Shown: piece by piece, positions 22,331 through 34,270 of the stretch
How positions within the stretch are numbered: position 1 is the first letter of the stretch
Layout: each line of letters begins with the position of its first letter
From: Nectonema munidae
Lineage: Eukaryota > Nematomorpha > Nectonematoida > Nectonematidae
Length of the DNA stretch: 64,000 bases
Direction of reading: 5' to 3'
Assembly (NCBI GenBank): GCA_030549495.1
Contig: JAUIRK010001055.1
Location: forward strand, 1,053,001-1,117,000
The notes under the pieces: generated by a model
Told to the model about the DNA's origin: nothing
Database searches by the model: none
What the model saw: the letters and a program-made list of their open reading frames with translations, nothing else
Translations under genes and position numbers: made by a program

Positions 22331-25300
22331 TTTTTGATAACATATATTTTTTGAAACCTTATAGAAGTCTTTACTTTTGTTTCAGAGCCCGCGCTAACCA
22401 AAATGGGGGGGGGGGGTTCAAAGTGGCTGAAACTATAATTATGAAAATACACACTATAAAATTTTCTTTTCTAAAAGCAAATTTGATCAACATCGGAAAC
22501 AAGAGCTAAAGAAGGTCATACAAGTAAGGTGATGAGGATTGAGGAGTATAATTATTATAAAACAAAAGTGAAAGAAGAAAATCATTTTTAGAGTAATAAA
22601 GCAATTTACATGTCAAACATTCAGCCGTCTTGACTTTTCGTTGAAATAGTTAAAAACACTTTTAAGGGTCGAAAAACTTCTCTTACAAGATGCAGTGCTG
22701 ATTCCTATTGTTAGAGCAGCTTGAATAAATATTCATATACTCAAAAAATACTCTAGACAATTTTATTTATTGAAACTACCAATGAACAAAGAAAAGACTT
22801 CTTCACAAGCGCACTTTATCGGATGTAATTCATTTAAAACTTATTTAAGCTTGAAAAATTGAGTGGAGAGGCTTTGAAAATTGAGTGGGGGTGAAGGGTG
22901 GAGAGGGGGCTCAGGTCAAAAATAAAAAGGGTGCGCTGGGCTTCACTTTAAAAGTGGATGCTAACACGAGGACACAAAAACCATTTATATTCCTCTTCCT
23001 CACCTGACGTTAATGCAGTAAAACCAAATTTCAAGTATGAGTCTCGTCATATTGGATTTTTTAAGCCATTAAGAAAAATGCACATTTACATCTATGAAAT
23101 CATGCCTATAAAGCAATAAAATAGTAAAAATAGTTAAACTGAATTCAAAGACTAAATTATTTATTCTTTTAAACGTGACTTATGAGTAAAAATGGCAAAT
23201 GACCTGAATATGTTGCGCAAAACGATACACTCAGTGTCCCCCTTCTTGTTCCCCATGGTTGCTAGAAGGTATGCAACCAGAATTACTAACAAGGTATTTG
23301 ATGAAATTACTGCAGTTGCGGTGGGGTTGAAAGCTTACAGAGCAAGTATAATGTCTGGTATTAATGGTGCTGTGTTCATTGGACGAAAATTCTTTTATAA
23401 AAAATTTTGAAAATTATAAAAAAAAATAAGCCCCCTCCCCTCCCATCCTAAAATTTTGAAGATGTGCGCTTCTTGTTTGTTCTAATTGAAGTAAAATTCT
23501 GACCCCTCTTTTTAAGTTTTGACTCTATGGAAGAAATTGGGTTAGTGTCATCTACTGTTTTCAAAATTTAAACTTATATATTTGTGTCGTAATAACGCTT
23601 TACAATTTTTTGGTAGTCATTAAAATTTGAGAAAAATATTGAACTTTGTATTAAGCAATAAAAAAAGATAGTAATTATTAAATGACTACCCGCAGACGAA
23701 CATTTATGGTATTACCGCCTCGGCTCCATGTTTACTCCGGTTCAGGGTCCGAAACCCTGGGCAAAAGATATAAAATGCCAAATTTCCTACATCTTTTAAA
23801 GGTTATTTTATTGTATTATGTTATACCGCCATTTTTCAAATTTAATTTTTCTATTTAAATCTCTTTATTCTTATTCTTTTTTTCTAAAGTCGAAAGTCTT
23901 TCTGATGTTATTGAAGCTCTCATCAATGTTTTGAGTTTTTTAATTATGAGAACGACCTTTCTTCTTCTTCGTCAAAAGTAGTCATAGAAGGATTCCATAA
24001 AATCGTAATCAGCGCGTTTATTAGAATAATTTTTGATGAATTATATATAAACCTCATAAAGCATTATTTTCACAAGAATGGCAAATTCGGAGATCTAGTT
24101 GGAGTCATAGATTTTAAAGCGATATGAGTCGTTATCTAATAAAATTTGGCACCCAGAGTCGGAATTTTGTCACTACTAGGAGATAGATATTTTTCCTCTA
24201 ACTAAAAATGGCTTTATTTATTTTTAATCCACCCAATTGATGTACCCTTCTTATTGATTAGTTCGCCATGCTCATTTAAAAGTATTTTATCCCGCCACGC
24301 GTTTAAAGAGATAGGCATGCCTTATTCTGAAAATAAATATCAGGAAGACAGCATATCGATGATCAGTTATAGTAAAAATTATTATGCCTATTAGCAAGAC
24401 AACCGTTCCTGCAATCAATCAATTAAGAGAAGAGAAGATGATAAATTGTACGTCGTAAACCTTTATTATGAAAAGAATGTCTGGCTCAAAAAATTGGCAT
24501 CGTTAGAAGAGATTCAAACTTTTTGTCTGCTTGCTGTCACCATATATCACTCACTGAGTCTACCTATACAAGTTTTTAAGCACACATTTTTTCTAATTGT
24601 GAAAGTGATGCTCTCATAGGATGCTTCAAAAGAGCAATAAAATTGAGAAAATAAATAATTAATTTAATAAAAACAGGAAAATAAATCAGTTTAAAGATGA
24701 TTTTAAGGATTATCATATTTTTGTAAAGTGCAGTATCACGATCTTTGGGTTTGTGAAAATCTTCCGACTCCAAATACTAAAAAATTTAAATTATAAGCCA
24801 ACTCTTACTTTTGGCGTAGAGGGAAGAAGGTTTATATGTTTATAAAAAAATTCAATTATTTAAAATACTTAAAAAATTCGTTTTTGTCTCGATACCGACT
24901 CCAGCTCCCACCCCTTCAAAATCTCCCACTCTGCAACCCTGATGATCAAGGTAATAGCTGATGATTTTTGAATAACGCTTAAACTTTGTTTCTATACTGA
25001 CCTTTTTTTTACTTCCGTCTGTCACACTGTATCTGTGTGTACTCAAACAAGGATGCCTTAAAAATGTGAGTTTAAATTCTTATTTGCTATTTCAAGTCAT
25101 AAATTGTTTTAGAGCTCTTGGAAGTATCATGCCATGTAAACACTTACAAGCCTCAACTTTTAAACTTTAAAATAGTAAAAATAAACTTCAAAGTGGTCAA
25201 AATCATTTAGTTGAGCATTTTGCATATTTATTCAACACCTTTTACAAATTTATCAGCGTTTTTGATCGATTATTTACACCATTTTTTAGGAGTACTTAAA

Positions 25301-25376
25301 TAGTACATACTTTTATATAACGTGCTGATTAATGAGAAAAAAAGAGTAAATGAATGATTAACGCGTGTTAACTAAT
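22331..25376. other. Mixed repeat debris without recognised genes
   Basis: A run of 12 Gs lies at 22405-22416 and G-rich or C-rich patches lie near 22880-22960 and 23430-23450, all resembling worn MITE ends. An open frame at 23192-23410 (72 codons) has near-random composition and was not recognised. The phrases GACTCCAGCTCCCACC (24898) and TTCCGACTCCAAA (24761) suggest a worn TCGGAG-type repeat. Nothing else stood out. Confidence 0.45.
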
Positions 25377-25380
25377 TTAA

Positions 25381-25492
25381 GGCCAAGCAAAGCAGACGAT
25401 ATCTAAAAAACGCAGACGATTTATTTTCAAAGTCATTGAAAAAAGCAGACGAAGATGAATGTTCCAAAATAGGAACATTGGCCGTAAATGGG
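25381..25492 (-). mobile_element. TTAA-flanked MITE, copy 1 (piggyBac-like)
   Basis: A 112-bp segment between TTAA tetranucleotides (25377-25380 and 25493-25496). Read on the minus strand it starts CCCATTTACGGCC and contains ATCTTCGTCTGCTTTTTTCA and TCGTCTGCGTTTTTTAGA. The same core appears in the plus orientation at 58572-58691. TTAA flanks and a CCCAT start suggest piggyBac mobilisation; it has no coding capacity. Confidence 0.7.
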
Positions 25493-25779
25493 TTAATAAG
25501 TGTGTAAAGGATGTTGAATATAAATAAATTTTTTTATTTCACTTAATGTTTCTTTCCATTTTGAAGTCAAAAAGGGTGTAAGAGTGTGATTCTTGAAATC
25601 AATTCATGAGTACATGTGTTATGTTCACTCAAATTAATTTGTTATTTTAAAAGAAATGCTAATAAAATTCTCGAATAAGCAGCATCTATTATTGCTTTTG
25701 AATATATGCTGAATTTACCATGTTTATGTGCTAATTAATTTATAGCGGGAATGTCATATTTTCTTTTAATTTTAATTTA

Positions 25780-25994
25780 TTTTCATAGTGTTCATGTGGC
25801 GGCGCCCAGTGCAATACAAGCTTGTTATTTTAAATCTCCAAACCATGCTATTTTTGCGAATGATAAATAATTCTATCCGCCACCTACCTACCTCTACCTA
25901 TCTGTATCCACACTATGTACTCCTATATGCGCGAGTGTATATCATCATCTTTATAATTGTGAATGTGTTGTGTTTGTGAGAGCGACCTATTCAA
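25780..25994 (+). other. Possible 5' non-coding exon of coracle (weak)
   Basis: This is one of the few less AT-rich patches upstream of the first coding exon, and it ends in a good donor (CAA|GTAAGG at 25994/25995). The next exon begins just before its ATG, as expected if the 5' UTR is split. I see no TATA box, initiator or expression evidence, so this is only a suggestion. Confidence 0.15.
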
Positions 25995-28900
25995 GTAAGG
26001 TTGTGTGCGTGCGTTGAGTGCAGAGCACTTTTCTCGAATACTTTTTTCCATGCTAGTGTTGCCTGAGGATATTTGTCCTCACTAAATACTCGTTTACACT
26101 ATTTTTCCTTCATTTCCCTCATTTTACTATATTTGCGAGTGAGGAAGATAGCAGCCTACTTAGTACCTACTACTAACGCTACACAGCTGGATGTGGCTTT
26201 GTTTGTGTAGTAGCGATATTAAATGCTATCCGCGTTATATCGTATAGATGAGCGTATAAATTAAAACGTCATTCATTTTCCTTGGTGTAAACTAAATAAG
26301 GCAAGTCCAGCCTAAGAAAAACATTTATGGAGTCTTAATGTACTTTTTTTGTTGTTTATAAGAAAGTGAAAAAATGGGTTAGTGCAAGTTTTTTTTAGGA
26401 AAATCAAATTTTCAATGTTGCCATTTTTATCCTGACTTTTTAACAATAAAAATAAAAGTTGATAACTAATAATTTTCATCCGCAAATATGCAGAGTACTT
26501 TTTGGGGAATTTTAAAACGCTTGAGAGTAAGGAAATTAAAGTTTCCATCTCCTTAAGAACGACGACCCCAATAAAGTTTTTTGTACTAACTGAAGAATAT
26601 CAACCACAAAGTTTTCTCCGTAAGAACAACCACCGTCCGACTAAATAGCAAATAAAAGATATGCTTTTCTTAAAGAATCCGGCCCGTTTCCCATTTCAAA
26701 AAGATAAAAACGTAATAAATTTAACGCAAACTCCGCATTTTCGACTTCGAACAAAGAAGAGCCACCCTTACCCTTACACTCTCACTTCTGTTTAATATAT
26801 AAACGCATACACCTTCTCATAGTCCCATTTAATAGTTTGCCCCAACTTTTATTATAATGACTCCACCCTGCTATATATGCGAAATAGAGAAACAGCCTGA
26901 TTTTTCTGATCATCGCAGACGTTCAATTATTATAATTCAATTGATCCTCTTTATATAATTACATTTATGAATGCAACTTATTTGATTTTTATCTCTTATA
27001 GCGTTATTATTGAAATTGTTTGTCCTTTTCTCTATTTTACTAGATTTTGGTAAACATTCGTTTCGAGTGCACACTGGAGAAAAGCATAATAAACTCTGTA
27101 GCAAGAAAAGTATTCGTCGTGAATAATTTTATGTATGGCATTGATCATCTTGTTTATTGTTTTCCTTATTTTATACATTTATAAAAATAGGAGTTATGTA
27201 TATGATGCTGAGCAATGAAGAAAGTTTTCCATCCTTGTTTCACAAAAATCAATTTCCTTTTCTTTTGACCAAGGATATGTATATATCATTTTTTTAAACT
27301 CTTTTTACTGATTTTTATACGTTGCCTGCCTGCTTGCTTGCTTGCTTTCCGAGTTATCTTATATTTATATGAAGAGGCGTGTATCTAGACTTCATCAGAA
27401 TTGATTGAAATAAGCATATTTTTTTTGTGTATAGTTTTTAATAATTTATATAATTAATATATAACGAGTAATATGAAAGACTAGAATATATTGGATACGT
27501 TCTTCATTCAATTTGATATTAGACAAACGATGTTGTTCTCCTTGATCTATCTCTGGAAAAACTGCTGTTTCGCGAGGTAGATTTTAGGGTAAGGACGAAA
27601 AAATTTCTTGCTTTCGCTAATTTCGCATGATATGAGCGATTTATAAGCCCTTTTTAAAAAGAGCTTGAATCATCACATCACGCCTTCTTTTATAAGCAAG
27701 TATTTTAAAATAGGTAAAATTGGGTTGCTTAGCTAAATTCACTCCATTCTACTTTTTTGTGTTGAATCCATTTGGGTGCATCTTTTTTTGAGTCGAATCG
27801 GTGATTTAATCATGATTTTTCTATCTTTTTAACAACGTAATTTTATTATTCTTGGTTATTTGAATTACTTAGTTTGTAATTATTATATATTACTAAAATA
27901 GTTATTACCTAGTTTGTTATTCATTCACACAAACCTCACTTGTCCAATTATTATCAATCTCGATTAACCCAGTATATACCTCTATGCAATGTCATTTTGC
28001 AATTTAATTTCAAACATTCAAAGAAAAAATTAAATCAATTTAAGCTGATTTATCCTGATAAAATGCTCAAGATCGCAAAAAAATGAAGTAAAAAACGACT
28101 GCTTTAAGTAGATTAACCGCAAAATGTGGATTCAAATGTCAAATGGCTTTAACTAAGTCATGCCGCGTAGAATTTATCCCTTCAGGAAATAAAATGTGTA
28201 CTTTAGTTTTATGAAAACAAAATAACATCAATTGGAAAATCTTTTTCATTTTTTGTATAGACATTTGAAATGCTCTCTCTTCTCCAAGTGTTTCTGTTTA
28301 CAATGAAGTTGTGAAAAATTAAATAACCCTCACAGTAGTTCATTTTAGAATGATAGTCACAATTACTATTATTGAAAAGGGATAATAATGTTTTCGTCAA
28401 ACTCCATGTTTTTTGACAATATATCTTCAAACTCTTCTAAAATTACTTCAGTTATAGACAAAGAATCTTTCTCAAGGAAATCTTTTAAATTAGCACGATT
28501 TTTATTTTTGAAACTTTTTAAATGCTTTAAATAACTTAGAACTTTTCTGTCCTTAGTCTGTTTCTTGATTATGATTTCGTATAATTGATGCTGGAAAAAA
28601 AGACTTTCCACAGGTGCAACATCACTAGTTTAAAAATTGATATACGGCAAACCTCAAAGGCAGTTGAAATTGATTGACACTTTCCAAAGATGTATTCACA
28701 TAGTGTATACTATCTAATCAACCTTCTTACTATCTTATCTCTTTTACTAAATTTTATTATTTATTATAAAAAATTTATGCTTACTTTTTTAGCAACAGAC
28801 GAAGTGATATTTTATAATAAAAAAAATGTTCATTGCAATTTTTGTTCAAAATTAAGTGTAAAATTGTTTTATAAACTTTCGATCCATTCAAGATGTAAAA

Positions 28901-29021
28901 ATTAAATCTCAATTATGCAGTTATTGAGATTTTAAATGCTCATCAGTCATGTTTATTCAAAAGTAAATTGGGCTTTCACTTCTCTATATCTTTTTGTAAT
29001 GAATTAATATATTTTTTTCAG
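25995..29021. other. AT-rich stretch upstream of coracle exon A
   Basis: Contains a short GCCT/GCTT run (27325-27350, CCTGCCTGCTTGCTTGC). Two overlapping minus-strand open frames lie at 28209-28430 and 28369-28611 (73 and 80 codons). Their peptides (KNRANLKDFLEKDSLSITEV; NYCEGYLIFHNFIVN) look faintly like the tail of a DNA transposase but I cannot place them. No other feature was seen. Confidence 0.4.
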
Positions 29022-29167
29022 AAATTATGAAACTTCCTAAAAATGCTGAACTGTTTTCTTCGCTTAATAAAAGTGTGAAATCTGCTCAAAAATCCTTTAG
29101 AGCATCCAAAATTGTTTCTGTTTTAGTTACGCTTTTAGATGGTTCCACGCACCAAACGAATGTGAAT
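29022..29167 (+). CDS. cora: coracle exon A: N-terminal leader and first FERM strand
   Basis: Acceptor TTTTTTTCAG precedes 29022, with ATG at 29027. The exon encodes 47 residues ending at donor AAT|GTAATG (29167/29168, phase 0). The first 30 or so residues are a Lys/Ser-rich leader (MKLPKNAELF to QKSFRASK), as in 4.1 proteins before the FERM domain. Then SVLVTLLDGSTHQTNVN opens the F1 (ubiquitin-like) lobe; insect coracle has a V-T-L-L-D-G-S start here. The next exon continues without a gap in the alignment. The five bases before ATG are open in frame, so an upstream coding exon cannot be excluded, but the leader length suits this ATG as the start. Confidence 0.8.
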
Positions 29168-30384
29168 GTAATGCTTTTTTTTACTTTGTAATTAATATTA
29201 ACCACATGACTTATTACATTAATATATTAAAACTTATTTTTCGCTAAAAGGTCTCTAGGCCATTTATATGATTAAAACAATTAACTAAATGTGTACACAC
29301 TCATAAATTTTTAGTACTTGAAACAATGAAATATTTTTGGTCGTGTAACCAATTGAATAAAAGTAAAACTATGCATGCATGATATTTATACTCGGAAGAC
29401 AACATTAGGAAATGTATAAAGTTTTTTTGAATATCATTTTAAGAAAAATAACAAAAAGTAGTCAGAAAATCATTTTGCTATCATCAAAAAATACAAGTTT
29501 CAATTTTGTAAAATCGTCATGTATAAACAATTTTTTAGTGTAGTTTTATATTGATAAGTAATTTTTCTTAGTCTTATATTGCTCTATTTATATGAGCATT
29601 ATAAATTTATTCAACCCTGATTAATCCAAACTCACATTTAACTTATCAAACATATAAAATATTTCCTATTGTAAATCCTAAATTTTTGCCAATCATAACA
29701 ATAAACAAAATTTATTGTTCTCAAATAATCAATTGAAAATTTTTATAAAATTTTGAAAAACTTTGAATATTTCAAGGGGTGACAATTTCTCATAATCTGT
29801 GAAATGGAATGATACATGTTAGACCAGAAAGTTACTTTTAAAATTAAGTTTGCCTCTTTTCTCTACGTTGAATAAGCGTATTCTAGTTTCTTCAAAAATG
29901 ATTCCTATTTATTTAATTTTTGTAATTTTTCTACCTAGATACAATTTTTTTATTGAATTTTAAATTAAAAAAAAACTTAACACAAATATGTCATTTTTGT
30001 AACAAGTCCTTCGAGAAAGATTATAAAAAAGCAAGTTTTGTTAGAATAGATTTACTTACATGTTATGCTTATATTTTCATGAGGGCATGGCTGTAACCGA
30101 TATGCTTTGATTGAACATTATAAAAAGATGAATTATATTTTAGTTTATTAAATATTTATTTTTTCTCATGAAAACTTTCCAAAATCCCCATCTTCCATTT
30201 TTTCTGGATTTTCATACTACGATGAACAAAATTGTCAACTTTGTTTGCAGCAGCCTTTTAAGAGATGAAAAACTTCATTATAACGTTTTCAACCAAGTAT
30301 ATGCTTATGAAAAATATAAAAATAATACAAGCATATTGCTAGATATTTCTTATTTTCTACAAGGTATATTTACTTGACAATAAC

Positions 30385-31610
30385 TTGTTGTTGTTGTTTG
30401 CGACCCATCTTCTTGCTGACATCTGGAAGTAAGATCTTGATATCGCCTCCGGCCTCCATTCCTGCTTTTCAGACCATTTGACTAGAAATTCCGTAACTTT
30501 GAACGCCTTTAGCCAGAAATCTACCGGATTCAGGGTAGTGTGAATGATAGGAATGTGAATAAGTGGTGGGTGTCCTGTGTGTGATATTGACAGAGTGGAC
30601 ATTAGGGTGTACCTAAACATATAGGAAAAATATAAAATTGTTAATTTATTCAATTGTGCGCATTCTAATGATTCTATTTGGTGAAAATATCAAACTTGTA
30701 AAATTTTCAAAAATTTAGACAACTTTGATTGATTTATTAGCAAAGTTCGTCAAAAATTAATCAGAATGCTTTATATTCATTTCTTTGAAACTAAAGCAAA
30801 AAAGAAAATAAAAATTCATTTATTTAAAAATAGGAAAACGATATATTAATGTGTTGCTTTTTGATGTAATAGAAAATTTTTTGAGGATGCAGTATTATTT
30901 TATTTAGATTTTTAACATAAGGTGTATACCGTTGTGGACATTCTTGTGTTTCTTTCAGTGTTAGTGAGATATTGTGAAGGTATGAGTTGAGTAACTGTGA
31001 TTCGTTCGTTCGGACTTGTGAGCGGGTAATAGGGAAGTGCTTGTTAGGCGACTGTAGGAGTTGGTCTGTTGGTGATTTTATTGAGGCTTCTTTGGTGTAG
31101 ATTTTGTCTTAAACTATTTGTTTGTGTATTCTGTGCCCAAGTTTAGTGTTTGCTTGATGTTATGATGAATTGTTTGTTTCTTGCATCTAGGTTGTTTTGG
31201 TTGGGATGTAGTGTTTTTTGTCTGAGTTGTGATGCGTGAAGTTTCATGTGATCAGGATGTAGTATATTTGAGTCTCAACGTGTAGGTGCTGAGTGTTTGT
31301 GTCCATTGTACATCCTGTTATTGTTCTGAGGGCTGTTTTGTATTATTTGTAGTTTTTGTTTGCTGCGTGTGGTTGTTATGGGAGACCATATAGTGCTTGC
31401 ATATATTCGAGGATTGGACGTGTGATTGTTTTGTATGTAGTTAGTAGGGTTTCTTTATTTTTACCCCAATGTGTTGATGTTAGGGCTTTCAAAATGTTGA
31501 TGCTTTTTTGTGCTTTCTGTGTTGTGTTGGATATGTGTTTGTTGAAGCTGAGCATTATAACATTTCTTAGTGAATAACTTCTAAAAAGTTGTCAACTAAT
31601 GTAGATGACT
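30385..31610 (-). mobile_element. LINE 3' part with CAA-repeat tail (minus strand)
   Basis: The minus strand shows, in order, RPILEYMQALYG (thumb, near 31410), ALRTITGCTMDTNTQHLH (near 31320), a His/Gln-rich stretch, then HTTLNPVDFWLKAFKVTEFL, then WVANNNN, running into GTT repeats on the plus strand at 30385-30398. This is the C-terminal half of a jockey/R1-type ORF2 whose 3' end merges into a (CAA)n tail. The plus strand is correspondingly G/T-rich. Frames are broken many times. The part before the thumb was not found, so it is 5'-truncated. A second copy of the family lies at 62.2-63.4 kb. Confidence 0.75.
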
Positions 31611-32312
31611 CTATTATACGATATTAAGCGTTTATCCTTTTGGTCTAAACGCTCAGGCGTCCATAACCTATAAAATATACGTAGAAAATAATATGAAAAT
31701 TAATTACATTATGACCATACATTTCATAACGTGGAATTCTCTAAAATATTTCTGAACCAAAAAGGGTTCTTTTGTCTGAAAAAGTTTCCGAAACTCTGAC
31801 AAAGAGGAATATGAATTAGATAGCATCTTCCTTCTTATGTCAGAAATCCAGAAAGATAAAACCGATTCCATTTTAACCTAACTTATTTGTATTGGTTTAG
31901 CTCACACTTCTAGCAGCACTTCCTCTATTCGCTTTTGCACAACTAAATCGATCGATTTGTGCTTCTATTGACCTCAAACTGAGAAGCAACAGTGATTTCT
32001 TTCTGTCTCTGTTATGACATATCAAAGTAATTTCAATTATTTTAATGAGTGATTACTTTTCTGTCACGCTTAGCTTATTTGCCAACGGCATTTTAAGATG
32101 TACGACGTTTCCCTGGCAACGTTAATTACAGAGATACACGTAGAAGTTAAGTCGCACTAAGCTCAACACTTAGAAAAAAGATATACATTAAATATACAAA
32201 TATGATTTTATGTTTTTTTATGGAGAAAGCCTATGACAATTAACCGGCTCCACACTTGCTACCTCTGTCGGCCATGCCACAAAGGTTTTTAGAATTTCGG
32301 TATTAATGAAAA

Positions 32313-32358
32313 ATTTTCGCCGATACTTGTGGAACCCCGGATAGCTGAGGGTTTACTG
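32313..32358 (-). mobile_element. Solo end of a pogo/Tigger-like DNA transposon
   Basis: Read inverted, the sequence begins CAGTAAACCCTCAGCTATCC and continues GGGGTTCCACAAGTATCGGC, the style of Tigger/pogo termini. No opposite end or transposase was found nearby, and the expected TA flank is not clear. Confidence 0.35.
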
Positions 32359-33796
32359 TGTTACTTTGAATATATGCCCAGGGCTGTAAAAAAGAGGCTC
32401 TACCCCTGGAGGCATCTAAGTCTCAACGGTGAAGCAAAAACATCTGACCACTTCCTCAGCTCTATGATGGCACGAAGAGCGTTGTGTATCTAGCAAGCGC
32501 CTCATTCTTGTGTGTTCTCTGTTCAGAGAAAAAGCACCCGCTTTGCCCAACGATGTCTTAACACGGAGTAGAGGCATAGAGCTTTTTCCTTCTATCGATT
32601 GTTGATATTTGCTTAAAATGCTTGCCTTTCATCACCGTTAAGTGCATATACTAGTAGAAAGTGTTTTATTAGTTTAATTTTGTAGTTGATCGTTTGCACA
32701 AATGAATTCCTTTGGATGAATTTGTTGAAGTGCGAAATGATTTATTTATTTTCATCACACTATTTATTCATTATTCATTTAATCTCATGGTTTGCGCTGC
32801 GTAATTGTGAAAATTCAGATGTCTTGTATAATTAGATTTTATTCAAATTTTCCAATCTATATTTTTAAGAATATATGTTTCAATATTGTCACTATTAAAG
32901 CGTGCTACTTTGTTTCAATCGATATTTGCTAATATTCACTAGTTCTTTACGCAATAATTGCGTGATTAAAAAGTAAAGATGTAGCGTAGCCATTCCAATA
33001 TTTTGCCGATTCATATTTGTTACAATTTGGCGCTTCCGATGCTGATACTTATTTTAATTGTTGCTTTGAAAATGCTTATATATAAGTCTAACTTTAAAAT
33101 AAACAGCTTATAAATTGAAAATTAGTATACTATTTAAAAAACTTTGTTAATAATAATTAAAAAAATGACTAACTAATATTTCATTATAGTATATTTATTA
33201 TTTTTATAGTTAAAATTAAAGTTTTTCAATTTGAAAGTTACAAAAGTTAATTTTTCCCTGACTTCTGAAGTAAGACGCTTTCTTTGCCTAGTGAATATCT
33301 AATTACCTCTAACTTATTAGTTAATAACAGAATATAATTTTGTTATAGTTAATAGCAAAATACATATTCTTAATCTAAAATTTTCTTGATAAAATTTTTA
33401 AAGCGTAATAAAATCGGAAAAAAATCAAAAAACTAATAAACTCTTTCTTTTTCGCTAGAGTTAATTTTTTAAAGATTTTTGTGTACTCGAATAGAACTGT
33501 ACTTTTTTAACTCTACTAAGAAAATGTCATCAATCTCTGATTCAGACTATCTGTGTCCATCAAAGATATATGCATATATGCTGTGACATAGTCTTATGCG
33601 GAGAGTCTCAATGGGATAGTGAAGTATTTGTATAAGTTTACGAGGATTTATTGTCTGTATTGAAGTTAAAAAATGGTGCTTATTCAAACTTATTTGTGTT
33701 AACAAAGGAAAAAAATATTATTTATTTTTAAAACAAAATAAGTTTTACGATAAATTTTAAATTAAATTTTTTATATATTATACATTTTTTTTTCAG

Positions 33797-33886
33797 AAAT
33801 ATAGCAATGGAATTATGTTATTTGACGAAATTTCCAATTTTTTAAACATACTCGAAAAAGACTATTTTGGGCTTAGCTTTGTTGAT
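33797..33886 (+). CDS. cora: coracle exon B: rest of FERM F1 lobe
   Basis: Acceptor TTTTTTTTTCAG precedes 33797 and donor GAT|GTAGCT follows 33886. The 90-bp exon is phase 0 at both ends and encodes 30 residues: KYSNGIMLFDEISNFLNILE, then KDYFGLSFVD. The signature L-N-(L/I)-x-E-K-D-Y-F-G-L of band 4.1 F1 lobes is intact. Joined to exon A it aligns with insect coracle without gaps (TNVN/KYSNGIMLFDEI against V-S-V-E-R-K-A-I-G-x-D-V-I-N-S-I). Two other GT sites at 33881 and 33902 are also phase 0, so the exact 3' border may differ by a few codons. Confidence 0.85.
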
Positions 33887-34270
33887 GTAGCTTTTTTCAA
33901 AGTAATTTTTTGTATTTTTAAATATTTTGTTTTATTCACTTTTTTATCTTAACTATTAATCGTCATGGGTTTAATCATCTATTTTTGTCAATAATTGCAA
34001 ACATATTTTTTTGACCATTTTTCCGAATGCAATATTTTTTCCTTATGTTTAAGTAAGTTATATCAATCTTTTAAATTCACTTTCACTAATCAATCAGTAA
34101 AATATACTGTATTCATTCGTCTGGCAGAAAACGAACATGGGGTTTAAAATTATTTTTAAATTTTTTTTGCTATTATTTTCGTTTAAAAATGTGATATTTA
34201 AGACCTATTTATTGAAAGAAAAATTAAATTTACACATATAGTTTTCCTTCCCAGTCTACAGATGTGTTAA

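Larger units (their letters stand above)
29168..33796 (+). other. coracle intron with LINE end and DNA-transposon end
   Basis: Apart from the LINE 3' part at 30385-31610 and a transposon end near 32313-32358, the intron is AT-rich DNA with nothing recognised. The patch 32230-32600 is less AT-rich than its surroundings, unexplained except for that transposon end. Confidence 0.5.

Noticed and set aside
23192-23410. A small gene of 72 codons starting at ATG.
   Set aside because: No recognised family, no splice context, and composition like the surroundings.
31356-31577. Plus-strand open frame of 73 codons with several Cys.
   Set aside because: It is the opposite strand of the LINE C-terminal region that reads on the minus strand.
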